From Enoplolaimus lenunculus (taxonomy: Eukaryota; Nematoda; Enoplea; Enoplida; Thoracostomopsidae), in the NCBI GenBank assembly GCA_030248215.1, contig JASANG010000691.1, forward strand, positions 62,001 to 126,000: a DNA stretch of 64,000 nucleotides. The letters run 5' to 3'. The translations under genes and the position numbers were made by a program. Within the stretch, counting starts at the first letter, position 1; every line of letters begins with the position of its first letter. Below the pieces are notes generated by a model. The model searched no databases. It saw only the letters and a list, made by a program, of their open reading frames with translations, and was not told the origin of the DNA. This document shows positions 45,723 through 54,182 of this stretch, piece after piece.

Positions 45723-47220
45723 TGTGGTTGTTGTTGTTGTTGTTGTTGTTGTTGTTGCTGCTGCTGCTGTTGTTGCTGCTGCTGCCGCTGTTGTTGTTGT
45801 TGTTGCCGTTGTTCTTCTTGCTGATTATGTTGCCACTGATTAAGTGATGCAATTGTAGCTGAGGTAGCAACATTAAATTTACTATCCGAGTTGTATGCTG
45901 ACGCTATGGCAACTTCGCGTTGATTTGACCGGGTTGAATTTGTTGTCGACTGGGACACACTGAATTGTTGTGGATTAGTCGCCAGGAGTAGATAATTTTC
46001 TGCGATACCTCCAGTCCCAAAAGTTGCTCCTGTAGTGTCGACAGCGTTGCATGCAGCGGCTGCAGTAACATGCGGCAGATCTGGGTATATGGGTGTGGGT
46101 TGTGTTGTACAATGTCCACCCCCTACTCCAGAATGAACCCCTCCCGGATGGTAGTAGGAGTACTGGTGGTACAGCGACGAATCGTAAGCAGCGACATCTA
46201 CTGTGCTTACAGAATGAGGTATAATCTGAAAAGTGATGTTGAGATAAATTATAACTTTTGCGGGAGATGACCAATATAGCGATATCATTGTTGACCCCCC
46301 TACAACGTTTTAGGATTCCGATTGTTGTGAAAATTATACGTATATAAATTTTAAATAAAAAAGTGAAATATAATTTGACAGAAATCAACAGCAAGCAGGG
46401 TGTAAACGAAAAGTAAAAAAATAACGGAACGAAAAATGAATACTTAAAAGCTCAAAAGATGTTTATTTTTCGTCGATTTGAAAATGTTTTCTGAATTTTC
46501 TTAAATTAATTAAATAGACGCGGACGAAAATATTTAATTTTTGTTTCAAATCAAACAGTTGTAGCATAGCCCATAGTCGACAAACGAACAATTATTCAAT
46601 TCAGTGATTTACGATCTTCACCGTCAGTGTGAACTAACATAATTTTCACCAGGTTCCATATTGAAAACTTTATTTTGGACATCCTGAAACATATATTTTG
46701 TTTCACTCGGATGAAAACTACACATATCCTTGGAAAACATTGAAAGCATCATTCACACGTGCAAGTTTTGAAGCGAGGAGTAGCAGCTGTAAAACTTGTA
46801 AGTGTACTGTTTTTTTGCATCTAAATTTTGCCACCACAACTTAGTGCAACGAGAACTTGCATCTGCAACTGCTCGCAGCAAAAAGCTGCACGTTCAAGTT
46901 GCAGCTTTTCGCTTCTTTCTGTCGCAAACTTGCATGCTTAAATTGCTTCTGTGAGATCTCGATGCAAAATCTCGCACGTGTGAATGGAGCTTTAGATTTT
47001 TCAAACTAACCTGAGCAGAACGGTAACCAGCATCTGTTTGAGGTTGAGTCAAGTAGCCTCCAAATCCGGACTGAGTAAAAGGACTGATCGCTCCTGGTCC
47101 GCTCACAACTTGATGGCCCACATGGCTAGTGATTACACCTGTATTTGTCACTGGGATTCCCGTTCCAACTCCAGCAGCATAATACAACGACGGCGAATCG
47201 TAATGCGAGACGCTGTTCAT
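39989..47220 (-). CDS. MRF: MyoD-family myogenic bHLH factor (6 exons, complete)
   Basis: Coding exons: 47220-47011, 46225-45494, 44913-44356, 43457-43230, 41680-41581 and 40446-39989. Phases agree throughout, giving about 761 residues. The family binds E-boxes (CANNTG) as a dimer with E proteins and switches on muscle genes in the nucleus. Seen: a Tyr/Gly-rich N terminus; a polyglutamine tract of roughly 70 residues in exon 2 (about 205-285) broken by a few Arg, Pro and His; the Cys/His-rich [12 protein letters not shown]; basic region [21 protein letters not shown] with the myogenic Ala-Thr pair; HLH completed in exon 4 by [18 protein letters not shown]; and helix [17 protein letters not shown] near 666-679. 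Vertebrate members are about 220-320 residues, so this one is more than twice as long. Exon 4's donor (GTACGT) is not canonical, and reading through it meets a stop 10 codons later. Exon 5 was recognised by phase and good splice sites. Confidence 0.95.
40850..40988 (+). repeat. CTTAGG-type dispersed element
   Basis: GGGCGGAACTTTTTTTCTG, CTGCAATAGAATAAGGTTAA and TTATACTACTGTTGCTGCCC mark a copy with a shortened CTTAGG middle, in the last MRF intron. Confidence 0.6.
41124..41573 (+). mobile_element. TA-inserting MITE beside the MRF exon 5 donor
   Basis: Inverted ends CTGTAGTGACCCGAATAA and TTATTCGGGTCACTACAG are flanked by TA at 41122-41123 and 41574-41575. On the minus strand the exon 5 donor reads G|GTAAG, then the target TA, then the element. 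No bases of the splice signal beyond the fifth intron base were needed from the element. Confidence 0.85.
41827..42146 (+). mobile_element. CAAGAGTG MITE in the MRF exon 4-5 intron
   Basis: Inverted ends CAAGAGTTGATGATG and CATCCACTCTTG are flanked by a perfect 7-bp repeat GTAATAG (41820-41826 and 42147-42153). It keeps CCAGTTGCACACTCTTGTTA near the right end. Confidence 0.85.
42330..42430 (+). repeat. GGCACATAT...CCAGCCC repeat, copy 2
   Basis: GGCACATATATTGCATACAG and CATAGCTTTTGCCAGCCC match 4031-4140. Confidence 0.6.
43085..43195 (+). repeat. GGCACATAT...CCAGCCC repeat abutting the MRF exon 4 donor
   Basis: TCACATACGTAGCATAGAGT and CATAACTTTTGCCAGCCC belong to the family. The block stops a few bases short of the in-frame TAG at 43202-43200 that lies just past the exon 4 donor. 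Confidence 0.6.
43750..43915. repeat. GTAGCCAG-ended MITE in an MRF intron
   Basis: CCCGTAGCCAACAACGCC at the left, GGAAAAATTTTGGCTCCC inside and GTGAACTGGCTACGGATC at the right give clear inverted ends. Confidence 0.6.
45590..45812. repeat. MRF: (CAA/CAG)n array coding MRF polyglutamine
   Basis: On the minus strand this is a run of CAA codons with blocks of CAG and a few CGG/CAC/CCA interruptions, inside MRF exon 2. Mixed CAA/CAG use makes slippage less likely than a pure CAG tract. Assembly length may be unreliable here. Confidence 0.9.
46748..46993. mobile_element. CACGTG-ended MITE in MRF intron 1
   Basis: The left end ATTCACACGTGCAAGTTTTG and right end CTCGCACGTGTGAATGGAGC are good inverted repeats, each with the E-box CACGTG. 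The right edge is about 18 bp from the exon 1 donor. Confidence 0.7.
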
Positions 47221-47292
47221 CCTGAAACAATTAGTAACAATTTAAGGAATTTTACACTTTTTTTCGAAATGTTGACACATTTTAACTTTTAA

Positions 47293-47430
47293 CTCTATTC
47301 ATGTGTGCAAGTTTTTGCAGCGAGAACTTATATACAGCTTCATATTGCTCTAGTCGTTGTTTTGGTGGAAAATCGTTTCTATAAACCTTTCTGATGCAAG
47401 CGGTGACTGCAAGTGGTCGATGCAAAAATA
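47293..47430. repeat. CACGTG-type MITE fragment upstream of MRF
   Basis: CTATTCATGTGTGCAAGTTT and GCAGCGAGAACTT match the family's end, followed by TGCAAGCGGTGACTGCAAGT. It lies about 75-210 bp upstream of the MRF start codon. Confidence 0.5.
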
Positions 47431-47947
47431 AGCGTACGTTGTAGAACCTATTTTCTACCACCAAATACATTAATATTAAAAATGAAAGTTTGCAGTATTG
47501 TTCAACCGCTTGATTTCTGACGCAACAAATATGACTGTGACTAAATTTTAAACTTACCATTTTAGCTTGTTGCTTGACGCGACTGATTAATGTTTTTGAC
47601 AACATACACTATTGTTACTTAGTAATTTGTGCATGTTAGCAATGTACCGGTAACTTTAGCATTTGCCGCTTGTTCGGCCAGATGATCATGTTAAATTTAA
47701 CCCATTTCCTGCGTGTTTCGACCGAATCCTATCCGCATATTCGAAAACAGTGCACCGAAACAGGTCACCCTTAACTGCACAACTAGTAGAATAAATTAAA
47801 AATGCTTAATTTTGCCGAAATTTAAATATTGCGCTCCTTTTTTATGAGTTAGTAAACTTTAAAAAGTAAACCGTTGTTCTGCAAAACCTACGAGAAAGTA
47901 TAATAGCCGACATCAGAGCCGGTAGTGTCGGTTTTATACAAATTTCT

Positions 47948-48100
47948 GCCAATGTATATATAACAAGGCCGTAGCAGTAGTATACACATGTTTCTAAGTC
48001 TAAGCCCAAGTGTTAAGAATGAGCTTATACGTAAGCATACTTTTAAGCAAACAACAAATATAAAGCTCAAGCTTAGTTCTATTGCATTCCGAGGAAAAAC
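47948..48100 (-). repeat. CTTAGG-type dispersed element
   Basis: AACAAGGCCGTAGCAGTAGT, CTAAGTCTAAGCCCAAG and GCTCAAGCTTAGTTCTATTG in reverse orientation. Confidence 0.55.
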
Positions 48101-48470
48101 CTGTGAGCCCATTGTCTTTACTTTTAGACTCATATTTTTTGCGGTTCAATACGACTCGTATCAAAAATGCAGAACACTTTTCATGATTTTAAAAAACTTT
48201 CATATTCATGCGACCGTTGTGACCAATACGAAAAAGCGTTTACTGATAGCGTTAGACTATGCAAACTCAAGCAAATCATTTCAGAGTTTTACCGTTTAAT
48301 AGAAAAAAACGCTTTGAAAGATAACTGTTTGAAACGCAAAATGTTTAAAATATCGTTATATTGTTGACCAGATAATACTTAATTATACATAGAAAACCAA
48401 GTTATAATTATGTTTCGTTTTTGGTGTCGTTATAGAAAATTGTAAACCGGCCGAGAAAAAAAGCGGCCGG

Positions 48471-48645
48471 GCAGGGCCAATCGGCCAAAACAAACCGACC
48501 GGGACTGGCCGATTCGGCCAACGTTTTTCAGTTGGTTTGTTTTGGCCGATTCGGCCAACGTTTTTCAGTTGGTTTGTTTTGGCCGATTCGGCCAACGTTT
48601 TTCAGTTGGTTTGTTTTGGCCGATTCGGCCAACGTTTTTCAGTTA
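48471..48645. repeat. 37-bp tandem array with GGCCGATTCGGCC palindrome
   Basis: Four units start at 48507, 48544, 48581 and 48618. Each is GGCCGATTCGGCC plus AACGTTTTTCAGTTG and GTTTGTTTT. The 13-mer is a perfect palindrome around its central base. To the left, GGCCAATCGGCC and AAAACAAACCGACC are an inverted version of the unit, so the whole can fold on itself. Confidence 0.85.
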
Positions 48646-51379
48646 CTGTTTTAATTCCAATTGCGTTGTAAAGTTTCACCTCTGGTAGAAATTTTGATCA
48701 AGTTTCTGCTTGAATTTTAGTAAAACTTTTGAATGTGGAAATGCTTCATTCGCTGTTAAACTTAACCAAATTGACTTTTACTGCGCAAATAGAAACAAAG
48801 AAACAGCGAAAACAGGACCTAATTTTTGGTGTCTGCCTGTGAAAACAACGAAGCGAAGTCTAAATTTGAAAAATTAAAACCACACTGCGTCAGTTTTTAC
48901 TGCCAATTTAAAGCTGTTGCTGCAATATTCAAAGTCAGGAAATAACAGCAAAAAGGGGGGTCTTTGGTTTGGTTCCGTTTTGATGCCGGCACTTTACTAT
49001 AATATTTCGGAACAACTGTGGTCCGTTTTGGAGAAACAATTGGTCCGTCCGCCCCCAAGTTTCATCAAAAAGGACAGCAGCTGTTTATCGCTCGTTTGGA
49101 GAAAAGTTGATCAGTTACAACTGCGATTTGAACAGCTGCAGTAAAAATAGTGAAATTTTAATTTTCAAATATTGACCAAGTTTTTGACTCTTAACAATTT
49201 TACAAAAATGACTCTCCTCAGTTGTATATCAAATAGATAAAATTCCGTAAATTTTAAATAAATCTTGAAATTCTTCTGACAAAGAAGTTTGTTTTTGAAT
49301 ATCAACAAAAATTAGTAACTATTTATAATTTTGCTGACGGAATCAATCAAATTAGCCTGTCATATTTGGACCAGGCGTATCAGGCCGGGATGCGGATTAT
49401 CGATTTTATATGTTGTTCGATATCATTCTAAAAAAATGAAACTTCTACGCGTAAGAAGTGCAACCTGTAACCGCAACATTTCTAGTATGAGCTATTTTTA
49501 TCAGTAAGATCCACAGCTGTTTTGAACACCTGTCTCACGAACATACGAGTTAATCTAAAGCATGACGGAGGGGGGCATTGTTTTGAGTGAAACATTCGAT
49601 AATTTTTGTCGAACAACTGACTATATCATTACGGCAGAGAGCCGCAACTGCTGCGGTTACCACTGTCTCGCTATCCAACATTTAAGACAGGAGGGCGCTC
49701 AATTTTAGACCTTCGCTGTTAAAATTTTATCGTCTTTTCTCCGGGGTTCACGTCTCTGTTTTTACACGCAGCTGTTTTGTGGTTTATTAATATTAACCTT
49801 TGTCTTCTGGTTTCTGTCAGAAACTTGTGTATATTCCTTACGTATTTTGCGACGAAATGTTTTTAAACTCCGCCCTATGGTCTGAAATCAAATTTGACAT
49901 TTGTGAAATTTAAAATTTTTTAAATTTAACGTTTTGTCATTTTACCCTGTTTTTATACAGTACCAACAGCTGATTTGTGTGTATTTTAAACTTGTATTAA
50001 ATATAGGCAAAATGTTGCGCGACACAGTAAATAAAATCAAAAACAACTGACCTTTGAACCGATTATGTGTCCAGTGTTTTCGCGTTCAGTGCGATTGCTG
50101 TCTTCTGAGAGCAGATGGCACGAAAACCAAATTTTGCAATAATCGGCCTCTGCCTTCAAACTTTTAAATATTTTTCAACAAATGACGGTGTATATATATT
50201 TCGTTCAGCCCTCGCGACTTTACGGGGCTTCAAACCAGCCAAATTACGATACGTGGGTTAACAAACACAAAATATTTCCCTCAAAACGCTGTAATTAAAG
50301 CAGAATATATTATTAACATTGCTGTAAGACGTTAAAGCGTTTTACTCTGTCAACGAATAATGCAGCAATAAAACATTTCCAAAGCGAGCAACTGGCGCTA
50401 CAACTTTGCCACGGTGGTTATCAAATGTCTTTAACCAAAAATAAACTTTAAACTCAAATTCTTCAAGGGTGGGCTTTTCCGCGGGGGGTGGGGGGGATAA
50501 AGAATACGGGTGTATTATATATACCGTTTGATATATAAAGGTTATACACCAAAATTTCGACATCTAAAGTTTTCAAAGTTTTTTATTGAGCTCGAGTTTG
50601 CCTGTTTTGTAGCAATTTTAGGCATGATTGCCCAATACTGCCACTCCAAAAATATTGGGTTTCTGGCCGAAGGACGGTATACTCAGAGCGCTTGATCATA
50701 GTTTCTACCCCCCTCAGTAGTCGAATAAGCGTTTAAGTCATAAAAGTCAAGCAGACACAACTATTGGAAACAACGTTTCTGCTCGGACCCGGGGAATAAC
50801 AGCGAGTTCAACAACGAGGGGCCCATCCCATTACGAGTACAATGTATACTGTCGAACAAAAATGTTCGCGAGACAAACGAGTGAGACGCCAAACGCAATT
50901 TTAGCATTAAATTCTGATATACTAAATATTTAGTTTAAAAATGTGAGCTGGATCGATCTTAAACCCACTCTTGCTGCAGTATTGGCGGTGCTTAAAATGA
51001 AAAATGCAGTTTTGTAAAGTTATTCGCAGTGCTCACGCCAGAATCATCCCCAGCCCTACGATGTGCAAATATACGTCAACAAAACAGTAAATGTATTTGC
51101 TTTATGTGCAGTTTGCAATTTAGATTGAAATCATTCATCGAATTAAATGCGAGATAATCGTACAACAACGTTGCGCTCTTAATAATTTTGTAACACATTT
51201 GCAAACCTCACACCGCGTTTTAATTGCATTTGTGTGTTTGCTTATGTAAAATTTTAGCAATAAAATCTTGCTAAAACTACAGTCGGTGAAATTCAACCAA
51301 ATTATGAAATTTACCGCAAAATATGTATTGCAGGCTATTATACTTTCTAGTAGGATTTGCAATACAACGGTTGCGCCGT

Positions 51380-51475
51380 TCGTCACCCGTTAGGCGACGG
51401 ACGGCGCGTACGGGTGATGGACGGCGTCGGACGGTGAGCGACGGCGACGGACGACGCAACGCAACGAATACAGCG
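51380..51475. repeat. Short ACGGACGG cluster
   Basis: GGCGACGGACGGCGCGTACG, GGTGATGGACGGCGTCGG and related words make a compact GC-rich cluster like the larger minisatellite at 61630-61975. Confidence 0.55.
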
Positions 51476-52417
51476 CCACCCTTACGAAAAATATATAGCG
51501 GAAGCAGGCAAACACTAGTTCAAAAATGTTCCACCGAAAAAGTTCCCTAAAAATTTATATACATGTTTCGCATCACCAAAAATACGCTGCTGTCCCCATC
51601 GAAATAGAACCTATTCGGCGATACAAATAGGCTTGCTTCGTCGCTCTATAAACGTCCCAAATTTTGTTCGGCCCTGGCAATTTCCATTTTGTAGGGTTAC
51701 TGTAGTCCTGACCAGAATTTTTTTACTATATATACATTCAAATCACGCGATATTTTAGCTAACAAGAAAAAGCGATTTTGGAAAAAAACTGGCCATTTTA
51801 TAATTTAAAGAAAAACAAACATTTCAACCAACTACGTTTACCTTAAAATAGATAAGATTTATGACTCCAAGAACGTCGGGTTCTCTCGCTCGTAAAAGCC
51901 CATTTACGCGAGTTGCCATTATTTTGCATTTAAATTTTTACTTTAAAACTTTGTATTTAGAAAGTTTTTCGTTGATTTCTTCCCGGATATATACACCGGA
52001 CTTTTTGATGCGTCGTTTTCGACGCGAAATACTGAAAATTCACACGATTGAACAAATTTTGCTTCTTGTACATTTTCCCCACACAGGTGTCGGATTATGA
52101 AAAGGATTATCTGAGATATAACCTAACCAGTTAAACCTAAACCGAGCGCTAAACCTAAGCCGCTATTGTAAACGTCAGGCGAAGTTTAATTGGAATACCA
52201 TAATTTTACCATTCTCAACGGTATCGAAATTGCGTAAGCTCTGGTTAATCTATATAATTTATATAATGTTGACATATTTTTTAGTAAGTGGACCGGCAAT
52301 ACAAGACTTTATATATAATATATACATATAATATAGTTCACGCTAGGAGGCACCTATAATTAACATTGAAACCGCCACGATCGTCACTAAGCCTTTGCCA
52401 AATTGGCCAGTGTAAAG

Positions 52418-52602
52418 AACAGAGGCGGAACACTGTTATAAGCATATTCCTAACCCTAAGCCTAAGCGTAAGAATCACCATATTCCTAAGCCTAAGCCTA
52501 AGCCTTAAGCCAAGCAAAAAATAGTCTAAAGCTTTAGCTTACTCTTTTCTAGTCCCGTAGACCAACGTTCCGCCCTGATCTTTACATGGGCAGCCAAATT
52601 TT
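52418..52602 (-). repeat. CTTAGG-type dispersed element
   Basis: A good reverse copy: GCGGAACACTGTTATAAGC, two runs of CCTAAGCCTAAG, AGCTTACTCTTTTCTAGTC and CCGCCCTGATC. Confidence 0.7.
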
Positions 52603-53134
52603 TCAAATCCGCCACTACTTCCGGTTAAACAACGCTGTGATTTTCATATAAATTTATCATGTAAACAGAAAGCATTTATTCAACTGAACATTACGATTTC
52701 AACAATTCATCGATAAATACTTATCATTTTGTTAAGTAGTCAAACTTATTAAAGTCGATCAAATTATGAATTAAGTTATTAAAACTAAATGTGAAGCTGT
52801 AGTAGCAGATCTATAAATTCATCCCTTTATTTGTTTTATACTCAATTTCTTGTTGACTTTTGACAATCAGCAGATTACATGAGATTTAAAATATGCTTGA
52901 ATGTGAAGTGTGTAAATCCCAACAGCCGAAATATCAATATGTGAGAGCCCTGTATTAATAATAGTGACGGCTTTAAATTATACGTAGGGTGTAGTTTCGA
53001 AACGAATTAAACGGCCAGTGTTTGTAGTTGTGGGCTGCAACGTTCACTTGATTCAAATTACAGGGCTGCGTTGTACAGCTGAGTCTCAACAATTTTTTAA
53101 AGGCGTAGTTACGTTCTATAAAAATTTGGGCATA

Positions 53135-53260
53135 CAACACAACTGTAGCAGTAGTATACACCTAAACTAAGCCTAAGCAAAAATTATCGTAAAGGTTAAA
53201 CTTTAACTCTGTTGCAGTCCCGCAGAAAACGATCCACCCCTGATGTATACACGGGTCAAA
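53135..53260 (-). repeat. CTTAGG-type dispersed element, short
   Basis: GTAGCAGTAGTATACACCTA, CTAAGCCTAAGC and TCTGTTGCAGTCCCGCAG in reverse orientation. Confidence 0.6.
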
Positions 53261-53461
53261 ATTTCCGAGGCGGGGGAAATATTGAGTTTCAGACTCAAAC
53301 CGTTTTCAAAAACTTCTGAACAAAAATCTCAACGGGTGGGCGTTGACACGTAACCTCCCTTCGGCTACGCTATTGGCACTATAGACATAAAATCATAAGT
53401 GTTTATTTGTCGAAGTTGCATCATATTTTAAGTTTACACCATGGTTAATACTATAGAAGGG

Positions 53462-53625
53462 ATCCGTAGCCAAAGAAGACGGGGGCACATGCCCCCCTGG
53501 AGTGATTTTGGCCCCTGCATTGTTTTCAACCTTGCTTGTAAAGTCAACGCAAATGTTTTGTAGGCCCCTCCGGAAAATTTTTTTAGCTCCTCCTAGCATG
53601 GTGAGCTGGCTACGGGTCTGTTATC
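53462..53625. repeat. GTAGCCAG-ended MITE, copy
   Basis: ATCCGTAGCCAAAGAAG at the left and GAGCTGGCTACGGGTC at the right are inverted ends. TTTTCAACCTTGCTTGTAAA is shared with 38883-39045. Confidence 0.65.
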
Positions 53626-54048
53626 GAATAAGATTCAAAGTACGCTAGTACAAATGCTTGAGCTAATCGCCTCCTGATTTTTATAACTTTTATCGGTTCC
53701 TTGAAGTAACTTTCAAACTTTGAATTCAAGGAATCGTTCCTCTTACTTGATATTTATTTCAAATTTAGTTAACAAAGATAGGTACAAGTAATGGCACCGT
53801 TCTTTAAAACCCAAAAATACAGAAAGGATAGAATAAACCTTAAAATGTGCCGCTTATTTAATTTTGATCGTAAACACGTGTCCGCTGTTTGAAAACCTAT
53901 CGCTAACTGGTGAACGGCACTGTTGCTGTACTCATAAGATTGAAACAAGAAATTACCGCTTCAATATTAATGAAACTTACTGCACCTTTCAATTGTGACC
54001 AAAATGACGTTTAACAGTTTTTATTCGATTTAATAAAGTTTATACTGT

Positions 54049-54054
54049 TTTATT
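54049..54054 (-). other. Poly(A) signal of the ring-peptide gene
   Basis: On the minus strand AATAAA lies about 130 bp past the TGA of the peptide precursor, a normal distance for a short 3' untranslated region. Confidence 0.6.
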
Positions 54055-54182
54055 TGACACAAATTTTGCCAATTTACAAGCGAAAAAATACTTAAAATTT
54101 GCTACGAGAAATAGTTCCAAATATTAGCTCCTGGGCGTTTTTACTACGCTTGTCAGCTACTGTCTTCATCAAATTTACGCTA

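Larger units (their letters stand above)
47221..54182. other. Gene-free stretch between MRF and the peptide gene
   Basis: The MRF promoter should lie at the left edge, but no TATA box or other signal is convincing. The rest holds scattered repeats. About 49150-51270 is AT-rich sequence in which nothing was recognised. Confidence 0.55.

Noticed and set aside
45501-45824. Poly-Cys and poly-Leu frames on the plus strand
   Set aside because: They are antisense readings of the MRF polyglutamine array.
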